A stretch of DNA of 64,000 nt from assembly GCF_052857255.1 (NCBI RefSeq), contig NC_135507.1:75511850-75575849 (forward strand), given 5' to 3'. The translations under genes were made by a program, and so were the position numbers. The notes below the pieces were generated by a model, which worked only from the letters and a program-made list of their open reading frames with translations, made no database searches and was not told where the DNA came from. Origin of the DNA: Amblyomma americanum. Taxonomy: Eukaryota; Arthropoda; Arachnida; Ixodida; Ixodidae. Below, in pieces: positions 22,048 to 32,865 of this stretch (position 1 is its first letter; each line of letters opens with the position of its first letter).

Positions 22048-22593
22048 TATGACTCATGAAGGCCGATATCCGCTGCGAAATCGGAAAGCTAAGTCGGACT
22101 AACGGCGTAAACAGAGCGGAGTTGTGAACTGGTTAGAATTGTGTAATGCCGCAGCTCATAACATTGCTATGTGCTTATGTGTTAAGTTATCGGAGTTGGT
22201 AGTTAAACCTTTCTGTCATTAAGTAACACCTTCACAGGAGAGCATGCGGAGCGCATGCAGAACCTGCCCTACTTCCTTTCGTTATCTATATTTTTGTCTG
22301 TGCCGTGATCGTGCTAGAAGTGGGAGCTCCTTTGTAACTGTGGTAAATTTATTTTTGTCCAGTTTGGACTAGAAAGGAGAGGAATGGGTGCTGAGTTTCA
22401 TGTTTATCGGTAAAAGATCAGTGCTGCCCCTGGAGACGCCAGTTATGACAGCGGAGGCATATGGTGTTGCGCAGTGGTGTTGAGTGCAGCGAAAAGTGTT
22501 TTGTCGGACGCACTGTGCGAGGCGATTCAGAAAGACAAGGAAAGCTGCTTGGACTCAAATGTTCGGAGAACATTCTTCTGGAGGGTGAGCGAG
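22048..22593 (+). mobile_element. Gypsy family 2 3' spacer and polypurine tract
   Basis: A noncoding stretch between integrase and 3' LTR that is duplicated in inverse at 17356-17842. The purine-rich GGAGGGTGAGCGAG immediately before 22594 is the likely plus-strand primer. Confidence 0.6.
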
Positions 22594-23631
22594 TGTGACG
22601 TTCCTTGTGTGTGCTACGAGGGTCCGCGTTCGACGGTGCTGCGTAGACGGAGCCCCCAGTGGCGGCGAAAGCACAACCGGACCCCCTTACATGTTTCTAC
22701 TGTATATGGCTGCAAGCAACTTGAGTGGGATTGCTTTCGGGCCTGCCGCCGTGGACCGCACGGAGACGACCCAGGTGACAGCGGCATCATCAATTACAGA
22801 GCCATACTCGTTGAGAGTGAACGACCAGAACGAAGGGGTTTAAGCACAACCGGCCCCCCTTTCCATAATGTCGGCACGAGTCGAACGCCGCCGCCGCCGC
22901 CGCGGGGAGACGGGCGTTATCTTCCCCAATTGCCGTGGCCGTCCCGGGGACAAAGGGGCCTCGTTTCGGTGGGCCTGGCGCCGTGGCAAGACGGCGGGCA
23001 TCATCAATCAACCCTTCCGAGCACATCCCAGGACAAGGGACCACTTTCCCGGCCTTTTAGTGACCTCGCGTTTCGGCCTTGAGTGGCGAGTGTCATTTGA
23101 GGGAGAACGGAGGTCGGTGACCCGCGGGAACCGTCAACCAGCCAGAGCGCGCCTTACCACAGCCGACGCTACCTCGACGACAACCTTCTTTCCCTCGGAC
23201 TCAACACGTGAGGGGGGCGAGACCATAAGTGCGGTGGTGTGTTTGTGCGCCCAAGTGAAAGCCCTAGCCCCCCCCCCCCACTCCGGCGTGGGCGTCCTCA
23301 CCCTAGGGAGTGTGGGGATAAAAGGATATAAAAATCGACAAGGAGTACCGAAGAAAAAACGCTCAGGACGACATCGTTCGCCAAGGGGGCCTTCAGCGCC
23401 TAAGCCCGACGGCGTGCAGCTTCTGCCAGCAACCCTTCGAGCTCAACTCCGGCGCCCCTCCATCGTCCCCATGAAGTCGTCGGCACGTAAGCTCGGACGC
23501 CCCAGCCTCTGATGTTTAATCATAATCATGTGTAATTATTGAATATATCTGTTTGTTTAAACTGAGCCATACGGTGTCTCTTTGCCTCTCCGTCCCGTGT
23601 GGACCTGCGCATTATGGGGGGGGTCATCACA
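22594..23631 (+). mobile_element. Gypsy family 2, 3' LTR (1038 bp)
   Basis: TGTGACG...ATCACA ends, followed by CTGC that matches the tetramer before the 5' LTR. It differs from the 5' LTR by scattered substitutions (for example in the block after GTTCGACGG) and by shorter GC homopolymers. Confidence 0.9.
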
Positions 23632-23689
23632 CTGCTATATAATTCATATACTCTTAGCAATTACTAAGCAATGGGGACTCAGTAATTAG

Positions 23690-23935
23690 GTAATTAGACA
23701 GTAATTAGTAAACACAAAAAATAACAAATAAGGAAGTTAAAATTTAAATAAAACTAAATAAAATAAAAAGTAAAAATAAATAGAAAGACTAAAAATAAAC
23801 AAAAACTGCAAACAGAAAACAAAAATAAAGAAGCGTTAAAATAATGAATAAGGAATCAAAATTAAAATAAAATGAAAGCAAACAAAACAAAATAAAGAGA
23901 AAAAATTAAAAATAAAAACAAGAACAACAGAAAAA
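23690..23935. repeat. A-rich low-complexity tract
   Basis: It consists of irregular AAATAAA, AAAATAA and AAACAAA units without a strict period. Confidence 0.8.
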
Positions 23936-24235
23936 AATGCGATGCCTACGGTCGCCGTGGAAAAAAAAAACCTCGTTCTAGAAAGTCACGTGCTTTCGCA
24001 TTCCTGCACGTAAGCAAACGAAGTGCCCTCAGGATGTTTATGCGTATACCGTCGAGTGTTATCGTACACACAGACGGGGTTTCGCTCAATGGGGCAAGTA
24101 AGTCTTCTGCCTTAATATAAAAATTAATCGGCCGCGAGCCAGGAGGATGAGCTAGGCTACCCCGCACGGTAACTGGAGATACGGACCAAGACAGCTGCAG
24201 CCCGCTCCTAATCACGAAGGCTGCAATAAGCTCTA

Positions 24236-24418
24236 TAATAATAATAATAATAGTAATAATAATTGGTTTTTTGGGAAGGAAATGGCGCGGTATCTGTCTC
24301 ATATATCGTTAGATACCTGAACCTCGCCGTAAGGGAAGGGATAAAGGAGGGAGTGAAAGAAGAAAGGAAGAAGAGGCGTCGTAGTGGAGGGCTCCGGAGT
24401 AATTTCGACCACTTGAGG
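24236..24418 (-). repeat. Ruka SINE, head-truncated
   Basis: A (TAA)n tail and body are present up to ATTTCGACCACTTGAGG; the tRNA head is absent. Confidence 0.85.
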
Positions 24419-24589
24419 TTTTGCTACAGCTTGCACTCAAGGTAGGGACCAGGACACGACAAATTTTTTTGACAAAAACAAGCTGGGATAATATTTCTCT
24501 GAGTAACTCAATTAGCCATGATTTTTTTTTGAAAAAGAAGAAGCTCGAAGGCAATGTCTGGATCTGTTGTAATGAGCCATATATATCAC

Positions 24590-25158
24590 CATCAGCCTGA
24601 CTACACCCACTGCAGCACTGCAGGGACAGCAAAGACCTCTCCCATGTCTCTCCAATTAACCCTGCTTTTTGGCCAGCTGTGACCAACCTATGCCTGCAAA
24701 TTTCTTAATCTCATCCTCCCGACTAACCTTCTGCCGCCCCCTGCTACGCTTACTTTCTCTTGGAATCCACTCCGTTACCATTAAGGACCAGCGGTTATCT
24801 TGCCTTCGCATCACAGGCCCTGCCCAAGCCCATTCCTTCCTCTTGATTTCGACTAGGATGTCATTAACCCGCGTTTGTTCCCTCATCCACTCTGCCCGCT
24901 TCCGGTCTCTTAACGTTACACCTATCATTTTTCTTTCCACAGCTCACTACGTTGTCCTTAACTTAAGCTGAACCCTTTTCGTTAGCCTCCACGTTTCTGT
25001 CCCGTAGGTGAGTACCGGTAAGGTACAGCTGTAGTACACTTTTCTTTTGAGGGATATTGTTAACCTGCTATTTATAATCTGAGTGCGCCTAGCTGCCATA
25101 TATATACCTGCCCGTGTGTATACTTTATATGCCAGAATTGTTCGGACGTTTTTACAGA
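24590..25158 (-). mobile_element. RTE-like LINE, 3' remnant
   Basis: Two minus-strand frames separated by a frameshift near 24950 encode the post-RT end of a LINE. YYSCTLPVLTYGTETW is followed by the arthropod RTE-type terminal block (RVNDILVEIKRKEWAWAGPV, then RWSLMVTEWIPR). The polypeptide end KKFAGIGWSQLAK is shared with 27664-27803. Its 5' end lies about 10 bp from the 5' splice site of M13 exon 25169-25804. Confidence 0.75.
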
Positions 25159-25168
25159 GACACTGTAC

Positions 25169-25804
25169 CTTGTCGAAGTGAGCAGCCACGTAGTGCGTGA
25201 TGGAGGCGAGGCCCATGAGTCCCGAGAAGAGGTCGAAGCACTGGCGCAGGAAGCGATCCAGGGGCCTGTCGCTGTACGAGTAGTAGAAGACGGCGAAGTC
25301 GCGGTTGGCGTACCGCGACACCTCCTGCACGGCGCGCCACCCCAGCATGAGCACCACGTCCGACTCGTTGGCCGCGATCTGCCCGTGCAGACTCTCCAGC
25401 TCCGCCTTGTTGGTCGTGGCGAATCCAATCTCGGGGAGGCCCTGCACCAGGCTGCTCACCAACTCCCTCAGAGTGGTTCGCCAGCGCTCGGCGGTGCGCT
25501 GCCAGTTCTCGGAGAATGTGTGGTCCACGGTTTCGGTCGTGTTCGGCTGCCTCCCGAGTCCCTTGAGGTGCTGGTCCTCGAGCCACATGGTGGCCTCGAA
25601 GCCGTCCGCGGGACTCGTGGTGTTGCCGAAGGCTCTGACCAGGGCGGAGAAGAACTCGGCGTATCTCTTCCTGTTGGTCAGTCTGGACGAACGGACGTTC
25701 TTGTAGTTCTGGAGGCTCTCCGAGGGAGAGAAAACCACCTCCACCACTCCTGGGCTGATCTCATTGACCACGAACTGGATAGCGGCCGGCCACGCAAGCT
25801 TCTC
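25169..25804 (-). CDS. M13 neprilysin-like protein, large internal exon
   Basis: The 212-codon exon is in phase 0 at both ends. The acceptor is TTTTGCCGACAG before GAGAAG, and the donor is GACAAG/GTACAG. It codes for the middle of the M13 N-terminal subdomain. Recognisable parts are VVEVVFSPSESLQNY (family block after the cap helix), RKRYAEFFSALVRAFG, and the end GLASITHYVAAHFDK, which matches the (lp..lg.lyv...F) block. Two N-glycosylation sequons are visible. The join with exon 32866-33471 is seamless (FLQ then EKLAWPAA). High GC and codon bias contrast with the repeats around it. Confidence 0.9.
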
Positions 25805-26595
25805 CTGTCGGCAAAAGTGTTCTCCCGTTGCTTGCATAGTTCGGTTATTTCGCGCAGCGCAAGGCAAGTGCCAGTAATGAAACAAAGACTGCATTCTCAG
25901 TTCAAACATGCCGGCCACAGCTGCCGCATTTTTATGGAGGCGAAATGTACAACCATCCGTGTGTTCTGTTTTGGCGGCATGTTTTCTTCTCTACAATGAT
26001 GCGGAAGACACTACGACGCACGAATCACAGTGTGATACGCTAAATAATTTATAATCGAATTTTTTTTGTCATGCTCCATCGGTTTCAACAGCCCAACGAT
26101 AGCTGTGAGGTCAAAGAGTGTTTTTTGTGTCACGTAAGACACTGAAAAACGTGCATACAATCGCTGCTTCATCGTTTTAATTCACTGCTGCGCTGAAGCC
26201 AGCCTTCCTTAAGAGCCGGAATGACAACGAATGCGGAAGCAGCGATTATATTGCAGATTTTTTCGTGTCTCACGTGACCTGTAAGCACACGTTGACGTCA
26301 CAGTACTCATTCGGCTGTTGAAAACGAAACCGAAACAGCACGAGAAAGAAATGTGATTATAAAGTATTTAGCGGGCGTAGGCGAATACCAGGTGGTAATC
26401 CATGAATAATTATGCGTTACGCATCTTTACAAACAAGAAAACACGCACCCAAAAGTTAGGTGTATATACTCCTTCAAGAACACCAGGGGGCCGAAATTAT
26501 TCCTAAGTGCCCCCACCCCCTGAGGCGTCTATCATAGCCCACCCAGACGAAAAACACAACAGGAAAGTTTCTGTCGTCAAAAATTGACTTCCTGT
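25805..26595. other. M13 intron, mostly unassigned
   Basis: A degraded SINE body fragment lies around 26480-26560 (GGGGGCCGAAATTATTCC ... GGCGTCTATCATAGCCC). Nothing else is recognised. Confidence 0.4.
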
Positions 26596-26909
26596 AATAA
26601 TAATAATTGGTTTTTGAAGAAAGGAAATGGCGCAGTATCTGTCTCATAGATCGTCGGACACCTCAACCGCGCCGTAAGGGAAGGGATAAATGAGGGAGTG
26701 AAAGAAGAAAGGAAGAAAGAGGTGCCACAGTGGAGGGCTCCGGAATAATTTCGACCACCTGGGGATCTTTAACGTGCACTGACATCGCACAGCACACGGG
26801 CGCCATAGCGTTTTGCCTCCATAAAAACGCAGCCGCCGCGGTCGGGTTCGAACCCGGGAACTCCGGATCAGTAGCCGAGCGCCCTAACCACTGAGCTACC
26901 GCGGCGGGT
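26596..26909 (-). repeat. Ruka SINE, full length
   Basis: It runs from (TAA)n through the body to the tRNA-like head, with B box GGGTTCGAACCC and A-box region CTCAGTGGTTAGGGCGC on the minus strand. It ends CCCGCCGCGG. Confidence 0.93.
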
Positions 26910-27663
26910 AATGTTTTTTGAAATTTTGACCAAGAACTTGCAGTAACAGAGATTTCTGTAGTAAGAAGAGAATTTTGTACAGTTACTATAGAAAAGTACT
27001 CCAGAACAAGCTGCGGTAGTACAAAAAATACCACACAACAGAGATCTGTTGTTTTGATGAAACTACAATATATTTTGCCTATGTTTTTTTTTCGACTCGG
27101 TATGTACAGCTTTGGGAAGTTAAATGGACACTGAGGAGATACTGAAGTTGGCCTCTGTGAGAAGATAACCAAATTCAAATGACAGAGGCTATTTTCACAC
27201 AGAACAGCGATGATATATCAGCTATAGAAACGGTTGAAAAAGTAAAATACACGAGTAGCCACCACCGGCCGTTTTAGAAAAAAACAACTGTGACCTAAGG
27301 GCATGACCGCGCATTACTGAGGCAAGGCAACCATGCTATTATTTCCAAACGGTGATCAGGGAGGCTTTCTCGGTTTTGACGTGAGAACTTTGAATCAAGC
27401 GCCGGGACAAAAGTGTTGCGTTTTTATTCCTTGTTTTCTCAACAATACATGACTCGTCTGATGATGAACAAAAGTACACATAATTAAAAGACGCACAGAA
27501 TTGGATTTTACTAGGAATAAAAATTGAATAGGGTATTCATCAGTGCGTTTTTAAACACCGAAATGTCAGGCTATCCATTCAAACATTTTCGAACACATTC
27601 GCTTGTTCTAGTGAGCTTGTGGCCAGTGTATTCGGCCCTCTACGAACTAAACACGAATTATAC
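26910..27663. other. M13 intron, unassigned
   Basis: No recognisable coding or repeat family is visible in this AT-rich stretch. Confidence 0.4.
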
Positions 27664-27803
27664 AGGTCAGATGGGCGGATGAAATGAAGAAGTTTGCAGG
27701 CATAGGGTGGACGCAGCTGGCAAAGGACAGGTTAATTGGAGAGACATGGGAGAGGCCTTTGCCCTGCAGCGGGTGCAGTAAGGCTGATCATGATGATCCA
27801 GTG
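27664..27803 (+). mobile_element. RTE-like LINE, 3' end only
   Basis: It encodes a short match to the C-terminus of the 24590 copy (WADEMKKFAGIGWTQLAKD). GAGACATGGGAGAGGCC and a TGATGATGATC-type tail follow. Confidence 0.7.
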
Positions 27804-28559
27804 TAGGATTAAAAAGGGAGGGACTAAGCTGTCCTTTAGCGCACTTCCATTTAGGAGCGGGTTATGCTGCTTAAGCCATGGAGTAGATTTCCTTCACACA
27901 CACATACACAAAAAAAACGAAATCCTTATAATTGACAACGGGAACTATCCCTCAATAACATGCAAATTTCTAGCAGTTACGAAGATTTCAACAGAGCTTT
28001 CAATCGCCTCTGTGTGCCAGCCTCAAGACCTCCAGTGCCGGTTTTAACTGCATCAAGTTACTATGCTCTGCAGTGGGAATAGTATTCCGCCTATTAAGCG
28101 ATCTAAATATACCTCGGGACTTAGGCAGCATAGCCTGCCCCAAAAAGGGAATGTGCTAGTGGAGCGTTTACTTCCTTTTAATCCCATAAAGACCAATTCG
28201 AATGTAGTGTGTCGTGCAGTATTGCTAAATCTCATCTATACACCTGGGTTACAAAAAATTGCTGGTGGTTTAGCTCCGGTTAACCCTGGTCGAAAGCAAA
28301 AAGCTGCATTTCCCTGGCTATGTTTGTGATCGAGCGACTGGCGGTCTCCACAGATAGCCATGTATTGACACACACACACACAGTAGTAGGGATTTCTTTT
28401 TTAACATCTTGCTTTCTTCGAAGCTGCGGTAGGATGTTCATCTTCCATCGCCCTAGGCGTCTGGCAGTGAGCGCGCACACACGCGCGCTTAGATACTCCT
28501 CGACTTTTTACTCCTCCTCTTTTATATGACGTCAGCTACAGCAGCGATCCTAGCGGCTA

Positions 28560-28790
28560 TTGCACCAACCATCTCGACATTGACCTTTGACCTTGACCTT
28601 ATGGACCACCTTGGTGTCGAACCTGACTACCACCAGTTATGCTCATGGTTTGACCTCTAGCCACATTCAAGGTCAAACTTGCGGCCCCGCTGACGGCTCG
28701 AAAAGCGCGGGTAGTGAAGCTTTTCGCTTCAAAATTGGAGGGGACAATTAAGCTCCGCCTTAGGGGTATGACGCGAAAGCGTTAATGACT
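28560..28790. repeat. Repeat ends with clustered TGACCTT half-sites
   Basis: TTGACCTTTGACCTTGACCT (28580-28599) gives three adjacent AGGTCA half-sites in inverse. Near 28733-28790 a block (AATTGGAGG..., GCTCCGCCTTAGGGG) recurs in inverse at 33980-34057 and 49750-49850. Confidence 0.5.
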
Positions 28791-28983
28791 TACGCTCATA
28801 TATGCGAAACTGATCATAATCAACTGTACGTTCCGGTGGGACTCTCACCGAACAATCCGGATTGCTATATTGCCTGGACACAGGGTCCATATCATCGTTC
28901 ACTTTTTGAATTCAGCCCACCTTTTTTCATTTATTTAAGCATTTTACTCAAAAAAACTCTATATTCATAGATCCCTCGGAGTC

Positions 28984-28986
<3 letters not shown>

Positions 28987-29070
<84 letters not shown>
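28987..29070. repeat. (AT)42 microsatellite
   Basis: 84 bp of uninterrupted AT in an M13 intron. Confidence 0.98.
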
Positions 29071-29072
<2 letters not shown>

Positions 29073-29847
29073 AAGTGGCTGATCTAAGTGGCAGTTTACT
29101 TTAAAAAAATGGCCTCCTACCTAAACGTGGTAGGCACTAGACCTGGCACCCCGAGCGATCATGAAAATCACCGTAAAACACCAATGCGGAGCGCGACTAG
29201 TTAATTACAAACTATTTTGTAACGGCATTTGCAGTCTCAGTCGCGCCAGCGCTGATGTGCACCTTCACGCCGCGATTGACCGGCCAACCTGGACTACCAG
29301 ATTCCTGATGACGTCGTCCTCGCTGGCAATCACTGTTCCTTCCTATGAACCACCACTGCGTTCGATGACGTCCCAACATTTGTGGCAAGTGTACCTTGAC
29401 GTCATTCCAGCAGGTGCAACTGCCGAGAGGCTCAGCGGACAACGTTCAAAATCATTACATTATGTACCACTGAACGCCTAAGACTGAAGCTTGGTTGAAG
29501 GCGTCTCTTTACGCCCATGTAACAAATGGTCTACTTTGTGTTGTACCCCTTCCAGTAGAGCGCTAAAGCTGCGTGCTTCTCTGCGTACAAATCGAAGGCT
29601 CGTGGCAGCTGCAAACTTTGAAACGCAACGTTTGAGCCACTTAGAGCTGAAAGCAATGCGAGTAAGAGCACTTTGTCCAGAACCCACGGGAAGTATTCTA
29701 ATTTCAGTTTTTATTGCGTGGTGCACTCTGCTCCAGCGTTCTTCTCAAGGGTGACGCAAACTGTACCGTTTATGAAGAACCGCTTATCGCTCACAAAGCA
29801 ATAAGGTGTACTAGCGAAATGTCTCTCATTTTATGATTCCTGTTTTT
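29071..29847. other. M13 intron, unassigned
   Basis: Short frames only; no recognised family. Confidence 0.4.
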
Positions 29848-30162
29848 TTTCAATAATAATAATTGGTTTTTGGGGAAAGGAGATGGCGCAGTATCTGTCT
29901 CGTATATCGTTGGACATCTGAATAACGCCGTAAGGGAAGGGATAAAGGAGGGAGTGAAATGACAAAGGAAGAAAGAGGTGCCGTAGTGGAGGGCTCCGGA
30001 ATAATTTCCACCACCTGGGGATCTTTAACGTTCACCGATATCGCACAGCACACGGGCGCCTTAGCGGTTCGCCTTCATCGAAACGCAGCCGCCGAGGTCG
30101 GGTTCGAACACGTGAACTCCGGATCAATAGTCGAGCGCCCTAACCACTGAGCCACTGCAGCG
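29848..30162 (-). repeat. Ruka SINE, full length
   Basis: Tail, body and tRNA head are present (GGTTCGAACACG in inverse, a mutated B box). It ends CCACTGAGCCACTGCAGCGG. Confidence 0.9.
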
Positions 30163-31447
30163 GTTTTTTTCAGCAGGTCATTCTTTTTCATTTCTTTTGC
30201 CGCGTGCTGTCCGTTCCTTAATGCTAGGCTGATTCCTTCGCCGCCCGCGAAACCAGCGTCACGTGACACCCACTTCCGCTTCATGACGCTGGTCTGGGTA
30301 GGGGAGAGGCCGCGCCCGAGTCTAACATACTTATCGCCGCTCCTCTGGTCTTCACCTTTCCACATAACATTGAGCGGACTAGATATGCTCATTCGCCGTG
30401 CTAGTTTACCGGCATTGTTGGTCAGGTGTGAACCACACGCACCGGAAATCGGACGCCACATGATGTCTGGTCCGCGGGCAAACGGTCCGTTGTGCGAATC
30501 GGCCTTTAGCAGTCGTTTTATTTGCAAGCTTATTTTGTTCAATTTATTTCCGAATCATTGCGTTGCTGTTCACCGTACATGTAATTCCGTCATTGTCCTT
30601 TATAGCAAATTAATAATTAAGACCACAAATAAAGTTCCTGCAACATCTACAGCTTTAAAGAAGCCATGCATGCAGGGTTATCCATGATGCGCCAGGTTTC
30701 CGTTGCGTTTAAGGCAGAAAGCTGGGCTAGTTGGAGTGTAGATTAAGAGGATATAATAGTAGTAGCCAAAGTCCAAAAAGGAAAAAAAGAAATTTTGAAT
30801 TTTCAGAAGGCCCATTGCAAATTGGTAAAAAGAGGCATTGCTAAGACATGTCTTCTTGCTGCTCGCACACGATGCTTGAATGTATACAAAAGTTGGCTGA
30901 TTGCATGACTGAGGCAGGTTTTCCTGTGGAACTAGTCGCAGCGGTCGCTGAGAGCCTGATATACAAGATAAAAGCTGGGGACCATACGCAGACGCCTGAG
31001 CGAAAAGCTCATGAACGAGCTAGGTGCGTGGCGCTGCCCTATGTCCACCACCTTACGCATCGGCTTAAAACGTGGCAATATAGTTGTGTTTACTGCACCG
31101 AACAAAGTCGGCAAACTCTAATAATAATAACTCTGCAGAGTTGTTAATGATGTCTACAACAGAAAACTGCCATGCCCCATCAAACATGGAAAGCCTTTTT
31201 TGGTCTGCAGGACCAATCTGGTCTATCGAATTCCGCTATAACGGGGAAAATTTTACATCGGCCAAACTGGCCGCTGTATCAACGACCGCCTTATGGAGCA
31301 TGAGACTTTTGCAGCTGCTGTATCATGCCCTGGACACATGGCGGCGCATTGCAAACGGTGTGAACATGATGAAAAACATTGCACCCCATTTTTTGAGCAG
31401 ACTCGTGTGATATCTGCAAATGCGGACCAGAAGGAGTATCCTTCTGC

Positions 31448-31757
31448 TAATAATAATAATTGGTTTTTTGGGGAAAGGAAATGGCGCAGTATCTGTCTCA
31501 TATATCGTTGGACTTCTGAACCGCGCCGTAAGGGAAGGGATAAAGGAGGGAGTGAAGAAAGAAAGGAAGAGGTGCCGTAGTGGAGGCCTCCGGAATAATT
31601 TCGACCACCTGGGGATCTTTAACGTGCACTGACATCGCACAGCATACGGGCGCCTTAGCGTTTTTCCTCCATAAAAACGCAGCCGCCGCGGTGGGGTTCG
31701 AACCCGGGAACTCCGGATCAGTAGTCGAGCACCCTAACCACTGAGCCACCGCGGCGG
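31448..31757 (-). repeat. Ruka SINE inside the Penelope-like element
   Basis: Full-length copy flanked by AGTATCCTTCTGC on the left and AGTACCCTTCTGC on the right, a 13-bp target duplication with one difference. Confidence 0.92.
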
Positions 31758-31769
31758 GTAGTACCCTTC

Positions 31770-32252
31770 TGCTAATAATAATTGTTTTTTGGGAATGGAA
31801 ATGGCGCAGTGTCTATCTCATATATCGTTGGACATCTGAACCGCGTCGTAAGGGAAGGGATAAAGGAGGGAGTTGAAGAGAAAGAGGTGCAGTAGTGGAG
31901 GGCTCCGGAATAATTTCGACCATCTGGGTATCTTTAACGTGCACTGACATCGCACAGCACACGGGCGCCTTAGCGCTTTTCCTCCATAAAAAAGCAGCAG
32001 CCGCGGTCGGGTTGGAACCCGGGAACTCCGGATCAGTAGCCGAGCGCCAAAAACCACTTAGCCACCGCGGCTGGAACCCGGGAACTCCGGATCAGTAGCC
32101 GAGCGCCAAAAACCACTTAGCCACCGCGGCTGGAACCCGGGAACTCCGGATCAGTAGCCGAGCGCCAAAAACCACTTAGCCACCGCGGCTGGAACCCGGG
32201 AACTCCGGATCAGTAGCCGAGCGCCCAAACCACTTAGCCACCGCGGCAGGTT
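31770..32252 (-). repeat. Second Ruka SINE at the same target, with amplified tRNA head
   Basis: It starts directly after the repeated CCTTCTGC and ends before a third copy of the target (TTATCCATCTGC). Its tRNA-like head is present four times in tandem (32012-32246). The body contains several small deletions. Confidence 0.9.
32012..32246. repeat. Four-fold 59-bp tandem repeat of the SINE head
   Basis: Units start at 32012, 32071, 32130 and 32189. Each contains CTCCGGATCAGTAGCCGAGC and ACCACTTAGCCACCGCGG; the fourth is one base shorter. The B box is mutated (GGTTCCAG-type in inverse). Confidence 0.95.
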
Positions 32253-32439
32253 ATCCATCTGCTAAGGAACTGAAAATCTTGTATAGGGAGGTGCCGTCTC
32301 GCATGCGGTTTGACTGCTGATTTTTTTTTTGCACCTGATCATTGGATATAAATGCGTGGTATTTCCGAGAATAAAGTCAGTTGAAGTCTAGCGCTTGTGC
32401 TGTCTTCTTCTATCCTTTCGTCCCTGTTTTTAGCGCTAC

Positions 32440-32700
32440 TACTACGTTAGTGAATTTTTATGGCGCAAGGGCATCTGCGGCCAAAGAGCGCCATGGCACA
32501 AGGTATTTTCGTTTGCTCAAGTTGGGGCCAAAGACCCATTTCCCAAGCATTTCACCCTGATTATGCCTAGCACCAGGCCAGGGGAAGCTTGTACGCATTG
32601 TATCACCGGTGGGTACCCGGCGGCACTGGGGATCGAACCCCGCACCTCCCGCCTGCGAGGCGGATGCTCAACCACGCACTAGCCACCGCTTCGGTCTACT
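32440..32700 (-). repeat. Second tRNA-SINE family, near-complete copy
   Basis: On the minus strand it begins with an A-box-like GGTGGCTAGTGCGTGGTTGA. B box GGGTTCGATCCC and the body follow, and it ends in a tail containing CCTTGTGCCATGGCGC. It lies within 170 bp of the donor of M13 exon 32866-33471. Confidence 0.75.
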
Positions 32701-32865
32701 GTGTCCTCTCACTCCGTTGGGTTCAGTTAATGGAGCTCCAGCAGACGCTCGTGCATTCGCGGAGGCTTTCATCCGTGCTGGTAAATAAATGGGCGTTGCT
32801 TGCTGCCCAGCTGAGCGTGGACCCGCACCGGGGAGGTGGGCTGCCATCGAAACCCAGCCGCTTAC

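Larger units (their letters stand above)
12935..23635 (+). mobile_element. Ty3/gypsy family 2, full-length element with target duplication
   Basis: LTR-PBS-gag-PR-[inverted insert]-RT-RNaseH-IN-PPT-LTR are in canonical gypsy order. The 4-bp CTGC target duplications are at 12935-12938 and 23632-23635. A Leu-type primer site and 4-bp duplication resemble the mdg1-like branch. The copy is defective: gag is split by a LINE, an antisense partial copy sits between protease and RT, and a one-base frameshift lies between RNase H and integrase. It sits in the 18-kb M13 intron in antisense to the host gene. Confidence 0.88.
30790..32430 (+). mobile_element. Penelope-like element, 5'-truncated, with GIY-YIG endonuclease, split by two SINEs
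   Basis: The pieces are in different frames but in Penelope order. First comes the RT thumb/linker (CVALPYVHHLTHRLK near 31025-31070). VVFTAPNKVGKL follows in a shifted frame. Next are VYRIPL and the GIY-YIG nuclease core KFYIGQTGRCINDRLMEH (31245-31302). The Cys/His stretch CPGHMAAHCKRCEHDEKHC follows. The frame reaches QKEYPSA at 31448, is split by two Ruka SINEs, and resumes after 32252 with KELKILYREVPSRM to a stop. An AATAAA at about 32369 and GTCTAGCGCTTGTGCTGT mark the 3' end. RT catalytic motifs are missing and several frameshifts are present, so it is inactive. Confidence 0.85.

Noticed and set aside
25178..25999. 273-codon plus-strand frame
   Set aside because: It is antisense to the M13 exon 25169-25804 and results from its GC-rich codon use.
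32012..32246. Possible CRISPR-like array
   Set aside because: Units are directly adjacent without spacers and equal the tRNA head of a SINE.
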